Part shown: piece by piece, positions 1 to 12,110 of the stretch | Numbering within the stretch: the stretch's first letter is position 1 | Layout of the letters: the number at the start of each line of letters is the position of its first letter | Assembly (NCBI GenBank): GCA_003342815.1 | Contig: PTEX01000164.1 | Location: 845,748 to 909,747 of the forward strand | From: Eudromia elegans | Taxonomy: Eukaryota; Chordata; Aves; Tinamiformes; Tinamidae | Direction of reading: 5' to 3' | DNA length: 64,000 bases | Translations under genes and position numbers: made by a program | Notes under the pieces: model-generated | The model's input: only the letters and a program-made list of their open reading frames with translations | The model's database searches: none | Told to the model about the DNA's origin: nothing

Positions 1-117
1 GGCCTTACGGCTCCGATGGCTGCCAAATCCATGGGTTCCAGGGCTTCCTGACAGCCCTGGCCAGCATCGGCTCGAGCGCTGCAGTTGCCTGGGACCGGTA
101 TCACCACTACTGTACGA
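1..117 (+). CDS. RGR: RGR exon encoding extracellular loop 1 and TM3 (left edge cut)
   Basis: Bases 1-2 complete a codon begun outside the window. Reading from base 3 gives PYGSDGCQIHGFQGF and then TM3, ending at AWDRYHHYCT. The donor is A|GTAAGT at 117/118, in phase 1. DGCQ contains the conserved disulfide cysteine. The exon's true 5' boundary is not in the window. Confidence 0.93.
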
Positions 118-3100
118 GTAAGTGCCACCACTTACCTTGGCCAAATCCTGCTAACAGGCAGCGTGCTCAGATTTCAAAGAATCCCCGCGGACGCATACTT
201 CTTACCTGCATATCTTGTCCATCTGCCTGTATCTGCTGCGTATCTAGCTTGTGAGAAATACACTCTCTCTGCAAGGGGCCCCTTCCCGTGCAGGGAGCAC
301 AAGCAGCCCCCCTCAGAAGATATTTCCTATTTCCCCTCCACATCTCAATTCTCTTGTCATGCTTCTGCCATCCACATAGGCAATCAATGTCTCAAACACC
401 CAACACATCACATTAAAGAAAAATCCGTGCTCGCCAGGCTCCCATCCAACGCCCTGCTTCCTACCAATGCAGTTTACCAGTTCCAGATAAACCCTGCATG
501 GGGCAGCATGGGCCTCTATGGACAGTGTGGCCGGATTTCAGCCGAGCTGTTTTGGGGCTGTGGTACACCCCAAGCTCCGCTTGGAGACTGGGGGTTAGTT
601 CAGTTGTTCCAAAGCAAGGAACAGGTTATGTGGCAGTGTCCCTAAGAGGGGGAGCTTGATTCAAGTCCCAATAGAGGGGAAAGATGGTATCTGTCTTCAG
701 TTGTAAAAAAAAAACCTGCCTTCCGTAACGGATTTTTTTAAGTAGCTCTGACACCCTAGCTGAACTTAATGAAAATTTAATGTTTGAAAGAGAGGTATAT
801 AAACCAGGGAAAATAAATTTCCCTTTTTTATTGGCTTGTGAAAACATATTTTTGAATTAGGTGAAAAATAAAGATTTATAGAAAGGTAAAGGTATACGGA
901 TTGGTAGAGATAAATATGTCTTTTGTACTATGTACTATGCCCCAGACTTTGGCAGCATTGGATTTGTACATGCACTTGATGCAAGTAGTAACTTCTATCA
1001 AAATAGCCTTCCGACTCAGATTTGGTATTTGCTGGGACAGAGCTATCCTGAAGCCTTTACCTGCAGACTCAAACTGCATACCAGCCAGTGCTGTGACTGG
1101 AGAGGATGGGAAAGATCACTGTATCCTATTATGGGGGAAGTCAGGAAGCACAAAAAGAGGTGCTAGTAGTGGTCATAAAACAAACTAGTAGTCTTATGAG
1201 TACCAGGACCAGCAAAACCTGCCTTCCAAAATTTGGTGCACAGGGACGAAGCACGTTCATTCATGTCTTACCTTTCCTCCCTCATCCCTCACAGTATACC
1301 TATAAGCTCCCACTTCCCTTTCAAATTTAGTTCAAAAGGGCCAATATTTTCAAAAGTTATTAGAACAGCACCAAGTGGCAACCACATCATCTGGGCCACT
1401 CATGGTCCTCAATAGGTACAGGGGAAAACCAAAAAAGAAAAAAAAAAAGTGTCTTTTACTTCACTTCCTACCAAGAAGTCTCAGGCAGTAAGGAGACACA
1501 CACCCCATAATCTGAACTATATTGCCACTTTTGACAGTTGTGCTGGAGTTCTTCCAGCTGGAAGCTGGCAAAGTCCAGGTTCTCATAAAGATCTGCATCT
1601 TTCATGTTTCCTGCAAAAACCAGGTCCTTTCCAGGGACCTGGAAACCTTATGAGACAGCACCACTCCCCAAAACATTTTTCCTTTGATAGCTGTTTACAG
1701 ATGAAAGTAGCCATCTCTTTCTTGTGCTGAGGTACAAAGTGCTCAAAGCGCTTCATGGAATATTTTCTAAGAAAAACCATAAAACTCAGCTGGGGAAGGA
1801 ACTGATGAGCTGCAGCCTTTCAATCCCATCCTCCCTCAGTATTCCTACACACAGCCTCTTAGGCTTGGCTTCATGTGATTAAAGCAGCAAGTGGTAAACC
1901 AGACCCAGAGCACACAGTGAACATGTTCAGTCTGATGATCCCATCAAGCACAGAAGGCTGCCAACATTTTGTTCTGCAAATTTTATCAGGAATTCAGCTC
2001 AGGCAAGGAAATGCTTTTTTCATGCCCAGACAAGGACCCCAAATAAAGCAGCCTGTAAGCAGCAGTCACATTAACCCCTCTTGGGCACTAAACTATGTTT
2101 ACAGATAGAAGAGGAACATGCACATTTCACAAGCCTGAAAATAAGCATATCTTTGGCAAGACATTTTGCTCTCTGCAACATTGACTTTAATGTTTGTGTC
2201 ATGCACTCCTCAGTCAAGAATTATTACATTAAAGTCATGGCCAGATGGGTCCTAAGGGCACAAACTTCTTTATTTTGAACAATTTTTTTACTTGGTGACA
2301 ACCAAATAGTACTGCTATTATCAAGTCTTTCAAACAAAATGTAAAACAAGAACAGAAGGTTTTAAAAGCTCAAGCTCTGTGGTTACTGCAGTAAGACCAG
2401 GGAGTTCCTCATTTCATCCTCCACATGCCGGTAGCAAGGAAGAATAAGTGGTATTTTGTAGAGCTGATATACCAAGCCCACAGGCTATAGTGTTCTAAAT
2501 CCATACATTAAACTCCTGTCACCACAAGTGTTTGTCTATACAGAAGGTATAGAATTCCCATCCCTACAGAGATATCTTTATCCCTGAAACATGTACTCTT
2601 CCCAGACCTGATTGCATCATCTTCTATAATATTTTCATTATGTCCTGACAGTTTCTGAGAAAGCTTTTGGTGTGGCACTCCTTAACTGGCATATGACTAT
2701 CATATTTTTGAAGACAAAGTTCACAAGAATGAGAGGAATTGCCACAATGATTAGAGGGAAAAAAAAAAAGAGGGGAGGAGAGAATGATCTTTTCAACTAT
2801 TACAGATGCTAACAAGTAATACATGCAGAAGCATCTGAAACTTAGCCAAATCCTTGAATTTCGAAGTCAAGACCATCCTTAGTAAAGAAGCATTAGCCTA
2901 AAGTATATAGGTAACAAGATAAGTCGCTCATCAGAAAACAGGCTGCTATTGACTCACACATATTAAAAAAATAATATGGCTGTCATACATGATAGAAGCT
3001 AGAGTTTTAAGACATTTTATTCTTTTCCCTCTGCCTTTCTTCCTCCCAGTCAAGAGTGCAGGACAATTTTTTTTTATTCCATCAATGCATCTTTGGGGTT

Positions 3101-4029
3101 AAATATATATGATGTTAAAACATTACACAGATAGACATAACATACTAAGAACCTTTACTTCAAAATGCCACAAGTAAAGAAAGAATGGTCAAAAATCTGA
3201 GGTAACTTCATGCTGGTCATCTCACACTAAAATATACTGAGAATGAGCACAGCAGCATCTAGCCTGCACAAGACAGCCCAAACCCAGGACTGTCTTACTG
3301 CTCAGGACTTTTTTTTTTTTCCCCCACAAAGCCACAAGATCCTGCTTTTAGAGCAAGGGGAGGAAGACTACAAAAACCTGCAGCGATTTACTAGATTTAT
3401 GTAATAGCAGGAGAAGAGGCAGGGCAATCTGAGGGGCTGCACAGAGCCTGCTGCCTAGGAGCAAGCAGCTCCAGAAGTAGGAGATGCCCTGACTGAAGTC
3501 ACTTGGATCTGTCGAGTGGCTGGTTCTGGCCGAGGGGCAGGCTGGAGTGCGCACGCTGCCCAGGGGAAGGCGCCAGGTCAGTTTCCTTTCATAACCAAGG
3601 CATATGGTTGCGGTTTAAAAGGGAAAGGAAAACTTAAGAGATTTTATACCTGCATTTAAGGATTAGGAGAGAATCTGAAGTGATTTGTGTCAACATCTTC
3701 CTCAGTATTAGAAATCAGCAGGAATTTGTATAAGCAGTCAATTCCAAGAAGTAAAACTGCAGTGAATTTTACATAATCCTTACCATTTGGAGAAATCTGT
3801 TTTATCAATATTCACTGACAGAAAACCACCATTTGCTCCCGTTGTGGCTGTCAGCTCTGTCAAATTACGACTAACCTGTGCATCCTGTCACCCTGTTTGC
3901 AGTGGCCCTGTCCGCCTTGCACCTCTATCGGTACCTCCCTGCACAAATGCCAATGTTTATTCAGGTCTTCTTGCATTTCCACTGAAGCAGGAGGCAATTG
4001 CCAAGACGGCTTTTTGATTGTGGAGAACC

Positions 4030-4068
<39 letters not shown>

Positions 4069-7000
4069 TAAAAAAAAAAAATCCCTTTCTGTGGGTAAAG
4101 AGCTGCTTTTAACGGTCTGCACACAGAAGCCCTTACGCAGCTTTCCTGGTCCTATAAGGAATGAATGTTGAGAGAACCTCTGATCACTGCTTTTAGCACT
4201 GCAGGTGAAGCAGGTACCAACACCTACTTTACTTGTGACTAATATTTCCCCTTATAAGACTGCTTCAAGTATTTATGTCTTTACTAGAACTAGTAAATTT
4301 AAACTGGTATTTGCAGTACATCAGATCTGCCACAAGCTAGAACCTTCTGGAAAGTTCCAGCTATAAAAGTTGAACGACTCACAAGAATGAAGAGAGAGGA
4401 TTTCTTTCCCATATTAGAAAATCCTGTTGCTCTTTTGTCAGCATCAGTCTAAAACTTAGTTGAAAGGTAGTCACTGGGTCAGAGGGGTATTTTTTGCTCT
4501 TCCTGTGAACGTCAGTTTAATAGTGAGCCAATCCTTAGATCTTCAAAAAATAATCTAAATTCATAAAAGTCTTCAAAGACTACAGATGGAGAAATAGTAT
4601 ACGATTATGTCACCAAAAACTGTCTAGCATAATCAAAAGGATTAAGGTTTTTGTTTATAAGTGTGACCTCTTTCCATTACAAAGCAGTCTTACAGAAGGT
4701 GTTTAAAATCCCCAAAGTTAACATTTGACTGTGTGAGAAAAGAGAAACTTTATTCTTGATTTTCAAGGAGAGAAAGCCAGAGCCCAGAGTGATTAGACTT
4801 AATAGGGCCAGATTGCCAGCAGAGGACCCTAATTAAGAATTATATCCTTAAGCATATGTTGAACTTCAGACACACATTTAACTAAATTAGGACCTGCATG
4901 ACTACTGCGTTAAATTTTATCAGGCCAGAAAAGGCATTTAGAGTAAAGCAGTAACCTACTTTGCATGCAAAAACCCATTCCCCGATTGTCCTGGTCCTCT
5001 TGGAGCAGGATATGTTTTTGCCACATAAGCTAAGCACAAGTCTTTCAACATTCTTTTACCTGAAGTATTTTATCTGGGTGCAGCAAAATGTTCTCTATAA
5101 AACTGAAATGATACTGAGCTTGTTTTGTTTAACATTCATACAATTTTATTTTTTAGCCCTCTCTCTTTACTGTTTCTAATTTGCCAAGAAATGCTTTCTG
5201 GAAGGCCCAAAGGCAGCGGATTTCACTGGCAGAGAGGAGTGTCAGGCACGACGTGGGTAATGCAGGCAGTGCAGGGCAGCACGCACACTGCCGCTGCGGC
5301 AGGCGTTATCCCAAAAACAGACAGAGGGGTTGTGTTAGATCAGCGGCAAACCTGCCCACCGACACTCTGCAGTGCCTTTGCTCCAGTAATAAGCCCCCAA
5401 ACCAGTTACTAGCACTAATGTAGTACCAAAGTATCTTAAAGCTTTCCCAGCTCTGAACCCACCACTGTGCCTTGTGAAACGGTGCTTGAGTCCTTCATAT
5501 TTCAAAACTCCATGACAGAGAAGGACGGAAGGGAAGTGTTTGCCACAAGATACCACAGTAGATACTGGTTACCTATTTTATGCAAGGCAACAAGCTCTCT
5601 GACTCAAAAACAAAACAAAGAAAGGATTTAGCTTGGGTTTTTGAGGCTATCAGGAAAGCTTAGACCACTTACAAAATTCTATCCCCAAAGCAATAAAGCT
5701 GCCTTTGTCACGAGGTTGTGATTCTGATTTCATTATAGCTGCCTTTGTTAAGGCCTCTAAAAAGTTGTTAGAATATGTAACACACAAAATCCTCATAGCT
5801 TGTGTAATACACTTTGTCCTGGCTGATTTTCAAGTTACAGTTGTGTAAAGTCAAGCTACAGGAGCCATTATTTAGAATAAAAATGAAAATGGAAACTTAG
5901 GATAAACAGCAACTCTAATGCTCTTATTCAGCCATAAACCTATACAGGATTCAGTCTGAAAGGAGATATAAATATGCTGGGTTTCTTGCTATATAATTTT
6001 GGACTGGAAGGTGAAGAATAATCACAAGTTTAAGTTTGATACCAAGTTCTCATCCCTTAAATGAGTTATTGCCAGGGAGGTCATTCTGCAGCTGTATTAG
6101 GTTGACAAGCCACAATTTGAGCCTTGGCAACCTAAGTGTATCTTCTATATAGGAATCATACAAAAGATAGACTCTTATTAATTGTTGTTTATAAATAGAA
6201 GTTATTAATTACCAAAATCATCAGATATTCAGAAATCACCATAATAAAACATACAATATTTAACAAAACACATTTTGCTTACTTCTTCCATAGTGTTTAG
6301 ATTGCAGTGTATACAGCAGTCTTTCTTAAAACTGATTTTTGAGCACACGCAGGAAACATCAGTTTTTCAGACTAAACTGCATTGCACCCAGCCAACTCTG
6401 ATCCCTCAACTTGCAAGAAACAGTCATGATTGGACCTAATATTTCAGGCTTCCCATTCTGATGCCCCTGTCAAGGGCAGAGGAGACTATTGCTTCCCAGC
6501 CTCATACAAAATTACCTCATCATTTCTCTCTAACAGGAGATTTGATTAGAAAGCAGCAGTGGGCACAGCCACCGCACTCCTCGCGGGTGCAGCTGGTGTC
6601 GCCGGCTGTTCAGCATAAGGGCCATAACAAACGTTAGCTTCAGTAACAGCATTAGGCAGGCCTTTTTACAAGTGGTCTGTGCAGCCAACACCACGTCCTG
6701 CTGTAGTGCAGGAGGCTGCCTACCTGGCTCTGCTAAGAAATACTTCACTTAACTTTCAAGCTTTTCAGTGCTTCATTTCATTCATTAACCTATTCCCTGG
6801 GTATTTGATGAAAATAGATGAAAAGGGCACAACTGATCATTTCTATTACAAAATTATTAAAAAAAATACTAATGCTGAGATTCTCATATCCTAAAGGAGC
6901 CTTTCAGGCTAAACCATGATCCTCAGGGTAAAATAATTTGACTAGAGGCATTTTAAAATAGGATGCGTGTGTGTTCACCTATATATGTGTATATACACAA

Positions 7001-10000
7001 ACATATATGTACAAATACACACTTTTAGAGGAGGATACAGCAGATGAGCACGTGCCCCACACTCCTGCAGTGAGTAGGCAGTGGCTGGAAGTATACGCAC
7101 AGTCACATTCCAGATCAGACTCACTGTACAGCAAAGCTCTAGTTCTTTAAATACTGCTGCTTTTCATCTCCTTGCCTGTTCTTTATGCACCTTTTTTTGC
7201 CTCATCCAAGTCCCCAAGACACAAGAATATGTTTGTAACACCAGCTGCACCTCCAGTATAGTACAAAGCCAACCAGTACTGTAGCATTTGTGCTAGTAAA
7301 GCACATAAAAGTAAAGTATAATTTGCTGCTTCCTCCATTTTAGACAAAGATGTCTACAATCTTTCCATCAAATTTTATATGAGATTGATTCACCTGAAAC
7401 TGTTCATTTCACACCTGGGCCTGGAGGCAGCATTCAGCAGGACAACTTCATCCCTGTACCAAGCTACACTTGGTGTCTTTCGGACACTCCAACTTTGTCC
7501 TTTTGCAGGAAGCAAGCTGCAGTGGAGCACAGCGATCTCAATGATGGTGTTTGCGTGGCTCTTTGCTGCATTTTGGTCTGTGATGCCCTTGCTGGGCTGG
7601 GGTGAATATGACTACGAGCCCTTGCGCACCTGCTGCACACTGGACTACAGCAAAGGAGACAGGTGAGGGGTGCAGGGAGGGCACAACAGCTTTCCACCAA
7701 GCACCTGCAATGGTGCAGTTGGTGGCGAGCACACCCCGTGCCCCTGCTCTTCAAGTGTCCCCAGGCAGCAGCCACCCCACAGCTCTTGAGGGAGGTCACG
7801 CTGCAGAGCAACCTCCCTGCCCCAGCCCTGGGCACCAGTTAGCGCTCGTGGAGTCAGCACAGCTCGGCTGACCTTCAGAACACACCGCATCTGAAGCATA
7901 TGGACAAGACTGGTTTCAGCCATTCTAAAAATATAAGTTAGCATTTACAATAAATCTGACTAGGTGCACTGCATAGGAATTAACAGTCTGTTCTTTTTGC
8001 TCACCCTTTCCAGAAACTACGTCACATTCCTTTTCGCTTTGTCCATTTTTAATTTCATGATCCCGGGCTTCATCATTCTGACAGCCTATCAATCCATACA
8101 TCAGAAGTTCAAGAAAACTGGGCAGTACAAGGTAAGAAAACTTCTCCAGCCCCTGCAACTGCCTTGCCAAAAACAGTCTTGCACCTGAAAGTCCACAGGA
8201 AACCCTACTCCTTCTCCCAGTCTCTTGAGTATGGCACACTCGCAATCTGGTGAGGAAATTCAGAGAGCTTTCTGAGGCAGAAACAAAGGAATTTTTCTGG
8301 CATGGCAAATGTGTAAGAATGTAATTTGGTGATTATATAACTTGTTTCCTTATGTGCTACGTAAGGATGAATCTACCTTCCTAATTCTATATACAGGCTG
8401 TGGCTGCTGCACTTGGCTGGCTGGCACAGCCTGACCCCTTACCTTTGCAGAGGCAGTTAATTCTTGAGGAGAACGTTACAGTGGCAAAGAGATGGTCAGG
8501 CAGGCTAATTTGTACCTGTCTGGAATATACACAAGTCCTCTACATACTTCATCAACATATTATAAATCCACTTCTTCCAGAGAGTTTGCAATACAATAGC
8601 TTGCCTTTTTTTGCCTATTATAGTATATTCTGTAGTTATGCAGACAAGTTGTAACACAGAAAATATATAAGCACAAAATATTTCCCTATTAGGATTTACA
8701 GACTCTCTAAGAAGTCAGCAATATATTATTCTCTTTCAATCTGTTTTTAGCTTACTGTCCTCCCATCTCAATGGCTATTAATGACCACAGCTGCTCTGTT
8801 CAGCAGACACACTATGGCATAAGTCACTTTATCACCTTGCTCCTGATGCCAGCTCAGTGGGAACAGTTTCTTGGCTTACTGGAAGCTTTCTTAGGATCAA
8901 TAGGAAGCTTTTGGAAAAGAAGAAAAGGCATAAGCCATTGGGAAATACATTCTTACAGCTCTATTAATATCAAAACAGGCACAGTACAGCATAGTCTTCT
9001 GGCCAGCCCTTTCCTACTAAACAAGGAATACAATCTCACAGTAGCTGTCCAACCGGCTTACTGCAATGTGCATTGTTGTTCCTGTTTTTCAGTTTAATAC
9101 TGGTTTACCATTGAAGACACTGGTCATTTGCTGGGGTCCCTATTGCCTTCTATGCTTCTACGCAGCAGTTGAAAACGTGATGTTCATTTCACCAAAATAC
9201 CGAATGGTAGGTCAAGATCACCCAAGGAATTCCAAAAAGGCAGCATTGTCCCTTTTTCATTGCAACAAACAGTACCCACCAGGAGTCTGAAAGGAGAAGC
9301 ATAGAGAACAAGCAAATTGGTTCCTCAAAGTATATAATTTATCTGCCCCTTTTAAGGCAAGGCAGCTAAGCACAGTAATACCATAGGCATTATTAACTGC
9401 TTTTAACAAACAGAGAATTGGAAAGTTTGATTTTTTTTTTTTTTGTGGTGATGATGTTCTTGAGCAATTGATTAGGGATCCATAGCCTCATCTGCTTCAA
9501 TCTGGGAAAGACACAAAAATCTCCTGTAATTTAAGTGCCAATTCAAATTTTTCAACCTTTGTTTCATCTCTTTTTCTAATATTTTTCTCTATGGAAGTTG
9601 CAATTGATAAAGATTCTCTAAAAATTATGCTCTTCCTTCCTGACCCTCTTTTTTCTAAGTCTTGTTTATGAGTGACTGAGACCAAGTAACATCACATTGA
9701 ACCCTTCAAGTTCTATTCCTTCTTCAAAACTCAGTTCAGTTTCAAGTTGCTAAATGCATGAATACCCACATAAACATTAGCCCCCTTACCCACCAAAAGG
9801 TGGCTATGGCACACCAATCACACCTCCTAAATGTGTGCCTGTGTCCAGTCTCAGCTAAAACATCTCAGTTGGAGCTCAAGCCAATGACTTCTCTCCCACA
9901 GACTCCTCTTTCCTGGGTAAAGGCTATTCACTGACCAAAGAGAAGCATTTTGCTGGGTAAAGGGAAATTGAACCTACAGTGAAATGTGTTCCACACCCCT

Positions 10001-10190
10001 GGCTCCTCAGCGCAGTTTCCCGCTAACAAATATTGTCTCACAACAGATTCCTGCCATTATTGCCAAGAGTGCACCAACTGTAGATGCCTTCGTGTATGCC
10101 CTGGGGAATGAGAACTACCGAGGAGGAATATGGCAGTTCCTCACAGGACAGAAGATAGAGAAGGCAGAGGTTGATAACAAAACTAAATAA
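1..10190 (+). CDS. RGR: RGR opsin, 3' five coding exons (5' end outside window)
   Basis: RGR is a seven-transmembrane opsin of retinal pigment epithelium and Mueller glia. It binds all-trans-retinal and works as a photoisomerase supplying 11-cis chromophore. The coding pieces are 1-117, 7509-7662, 8014-8131, 9093-9206 and 10047-10190; all have GT/AG borders and join in one frame. Visible landmarks are the TM3 cysteine in DGCQ, the DRYHHY motif at the end of TM3, the partner cysteine of extracellular loop 2 in RTCCTLDY, LLGWG and ICWGPY. The retinal-binding Schiff-base lysine of TM7 is in IIAKSAPT. The end, ALGNENYRGGIWQ followed by a short lysine-rich tail, is typical of RGR rather than of visual opsins. 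The first exons lie left of the window. The call rests on remembered family sequence and is firm. Confidence 0.95.
4035..4081 (+). repeat. Poly(A) tract, 31 A then 12 A
   Basis: A run of 31 A is followed by GAGT and another 12 A. It could be a homopolymer microsatellite or the tail of a decayed retroposed copy. No clear element body or target-site duplication was recognised beside it. Confidence 0.9.
6966..7022. repeat. TG/TA/CA-rich low-complexity patch
   Basis: Short alternating stretches of GT, TA and AC, partly self-complementary, lie inside the RGR intron. It is a degenerate dinucleotide microsatellite. Confidence 0.7.
7509..7662 (+). CDS. RGR: RGR exon encoding TM4 and extracellular loop 2
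   Basis: The acceptor is a pyrimidine-rich stretch ending TTTTGCAG at 7508. The exon joins in phase to the previous one to give CTRSKLQWS. It then encodes TM4 (SMMVFAWLFAAFWSVMPLLGWG) in two halves around FAWLF and SVMPLLGWG, followed by YDYEPLRTCCTLDYSKGDR. The donor AG|GTGAGG is at 7662/7663, in phase 2. Confidence 0.96.
7663..8013 (+). other. RGR intron, 351 bp
   Basis: This short intron has a GTGAGG donor and a CCTTTCCAG acceptor. The open frames crossing it on both strands are chance readings. No further feature was seen. Confidence 0.9.
8014..8131 (+). CDS. RGR: RGR exon encoding TM5 and intracellular loop 3 start
   Basis: The acceptor is CCTTTCCAG at 8013. The exon encodes NYVTFLFALSIFNFMIPGF and continues through TAYQSIHQKFKKTGQYK, which is TM5 and the basic start of intracellular loop 3. 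The donor AAG|GTAAGA is at 8131/8132, in phase 0. Confidence 0.96.
8132..9092 (+). other. RGR intron, 961 bp
   Basis: This intron contains the first copy (8364-8390) of a 27-bp sequence that recurs downstream of the gene at 10714-10740. No gene is supported. Confidence 0.85.
8364..8390 (+). repeat. 27-bp dispersed repeat, copy 1
   Basis: This matches 10714-10740 at 26 of 27 positions, the single difference being A versus G within ATCT(A/G)CCTTC. The flanks show no obvious similarity. Its family is not recognised. Confidence 0.75.
9093..9206 (+). CDS. RGR: RGR exon encoding TM6 and extracellular loop 3
   Basis: The acceptor is CCTGTTTTTCAG at 9092. The exon encodes FNTGLPLKTLVICWGPYCLL, then CFYAAVENVMFISPKYRM. 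The TM6 motif CWGPY is the opsin-family CWxPY motif. The donor ATG|GTAGGT is at 9206/9207, and both borders are phase 0. Confidence 0.96.
9207..10046 (+). other. RGR last intron, 840 bp
   Basis: AT-rich intron with a T-run near 9430-9445, ending CTCACAACAG. No other feature is supported. Confidence 0.88.
10047..10190 (+). CDS. RGR: RGR last coding exon, TM7 with retinal lysine
   Basis: The exon encodes IPAIIAKSAPTVDAFVYALG, then NENYRGGIWQFLTGQKIEKAEVDNKTK in the tail, and stops at TAA 10188-10190. The lysine of IAKS aligns with the chromophore-binding lysine of the family. The position equivalent to NPxxY reads DAFVY, whereas I recall NAINY in human RGR. The C-terminal tail is short and basic, as expected for RGR. 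Confidence 0.96.
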   Translation: MPAIIAKSAPTVDAFVYALGNENYRGGIWQFLTGQKIEKAEVDNKTK

Positions 10191-10460
10191 CCTGTTGCAG
10201 CGTTAAGGTGAATGAATGCAGGTGCATCAGTGAAAGCAAAGCAATAGAGGAAACCATGTGCATTCCAATATGTACATACAACGGCCGTTCCACGTTGGAA
10301 AGGCTGGGCATTGCCTACAAGCAGCGAAAGGAAACCCACAGGTAACTGCTCAAACCATCGCGAGCTGCTTGTCAAACAAGCTGCCTTATGCCTGTGTTGG
10401 TTGTTGTCAGTCTCATTTTATATGTTGCTGCAAATAAACCGCATGCTACAAAGCTTGTGC
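10191..10460 (+). promoter_or_regulatory. RGR: RGR 3' UTR with poly(A) signal
   Basis: The sequence following the stop has a canonical AATAAA at 10433-10438. A GT/T-rich stretch follows at about 10453-10495, the kind of downstream element expected near a cleavage site. The exact cleavage point is inferred. Confidence 0.75.
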
Positions 10461-11689
10461 TATTTTTCATTTGTGTATGTGCTTTTTTTCTTTAGATTAA
10501 CATAAAAGCTCAGCAAATTAACTGAAGTAGAGTATTTGTTTATCCAGTGAGGCCTACCCAAATTAATCCTTGTGTGGTTTGTCCATATGGTAATGTCTGG
10601 ATTACTAAAAGATTAAAGGAGCATCCAGAATTATACCACATGTCTGCATAAATAGCTTGATCATCTGAGCAATGCGTTTTCAATGTACCCAAAATAGGAG
10701 TTCCCAAATTTTCAGGATGAATCTGCCTTCCTAATTCTATCAAAACATTTCAGTGAGCATAAATAAGGAATATTAGCTTGGCTTCTATTTAAATGAATTA
10801 CTATGCAACATTCAGCTTAGTCACACGTAAGCTGTATCACATTTTGCAGCTGCTACTCACCAGGACAACCCAAAAGCTCACAGTGCATCGTTAAAGCACT
10901 CATTCTCAATCAAAGACTAGGCAAAAATTAAAGGGATGGATGGATCAAATTCTGCTCAGGAAGTGTTGTAAAAATAAAAATTACCTTCACACTTGCCATT
11001 AAATTCCCTTATGTTCTCTATACAGGTAAAAGCAGTCACTGATGCATATTTTTTTACTGTTAGATCTTTCTGTATTTTACTGTGATATGAATTAATACAT
11101 ATTTAAACTCTAAGAAGTGTCTGTTTTAAGCTTTCATATTTGATCAAGTTGCTCACATAGCCTAGAGAATGCAAAACTGTCAGTTGATCTTGTCTATTAC
11201 TGTAAGAAGTGTCTCAGAATAGCCTACTGCAAAAGAATATATACATATATAAATGTATGTGCATAACACTAACTGAAAAAATGTGTGTCCAGACAGCCAA
11301 ACCTAACTGATTCTTCCAGAGATCATACAGTCTATTTCCAAACATTGATAATGAAAGAGCTTTGGAAGGTAACTAAAGAAAAGCTGATCTGTCACTATGA
11401 TGCTTTTCAACCTATTAGAAGGAAAAATGTTTCTATATCCTACAAAAGGGTACACAATGCGATCCTGGAAGCTAAACTGTCAGGGGATAGACGAGACATT
11501 CCTCTGGGGGCTTAAAGATATGAAACAAACATCACTGTGCTGCAAGGTACCAGCAGGATCCCATACACATGGGTTTTAGGGCTTGTGACCTTCATCATGA
11601 TTACACACTCTCTGACAAAGTAGTCAATAACAAAGGAGGAAAGTTATTCAGAAAAGTCACAGCTGAGGCTGACAGCTAAGACTTGCATC
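10461..11689. other. Intergenic, AT-rich, no gene seen
   Basis: This stretch holds copy 2 of the 27-bp repeat (10714-10740) and a short TA-rich patch near 11239-11262. No coding exon or RNA gene is supported. Confidence 0.7.
10714..10740 (+). repeat. 27-bp dispersed repeat, copy 2
   Basis: Near-identical partner of 8364-8390 in the same orientation, about 2.35 kb away and just beyond the RGR poly(A) signal. Confidence 0.75.
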
Positions 11690-12110
11690 ATAGGTTCCCC
11701 TGACATTTAGTGAGCAGATGATAGACTATTTGCACTGAGAACTCCAAAGTAATATATATGGACACAAAATTACGTCCAAGTAGGTATCTAGAGACAAACC
11801 CCAAATCTGTGGTTCTCTTTCCCACGAAAGAGACCTGGATAGATCTGAAAATCATTGCTTCCCTTGTCAGCAGGGCCATACTCGAGCATCCAGGCAGAAT
11901 ACTAACAGCTACTAGAAAATAAGTAGGAAAAGAGAAAACAGCCTCAGAGCACTGCTTAAAGCCATTTTTCTCTGACTTGTTGAACACTGTGCATAGTCTG
12001 GCCAATTACAACTCACCAAGCATTTAGAAAAGGCTAGAAAAGAGCCATAGGGATGATCAAACAAGTTGCAACATGATGAGAATTAAATGAATGACAAATC
12101 TAGCTCAGGA
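11690..12110 (+). repeat. Possible very diverged CR1-like LINE fragment
   Basis: The stretch around 12025-12060 (AAGAGCCATAGGGATGATCAA) resembles the CR1 3' coding segment that reads roughly AGRGCMACRARGATGATCAA. The preceding 300 bases have a compatible layout but are heavily decayed. This is pattern recognition only; boundaries are uncertain and another old repeat is possible. Confidence 0.35.

Larger units (their letters stand above)
118..7508 (+). other. RGR intron, about 7.4 kb
   Basis: AT-rich, mostly unique sequence between two confident RGR exons. It contains a long A-run near 4.04-4.08 kb and a TG/TA-rich patch near 6.97-7.02 kb. No other gene is supported; the open frames here are short, lack family features and carry no consistent splice signals. 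Confidence 0.85.

Noticed and set aside
85-645. 186-codon + strand frame at the left edge
   Set aside because: It starts in a wrong frame inside an RGR exon and continues through the intron. No coding features.
4035-4081. Processed retrocopy suggested by the long poly(A) tract
   Set aside because: No gene-like body upstream and no target-site duplication recognised.
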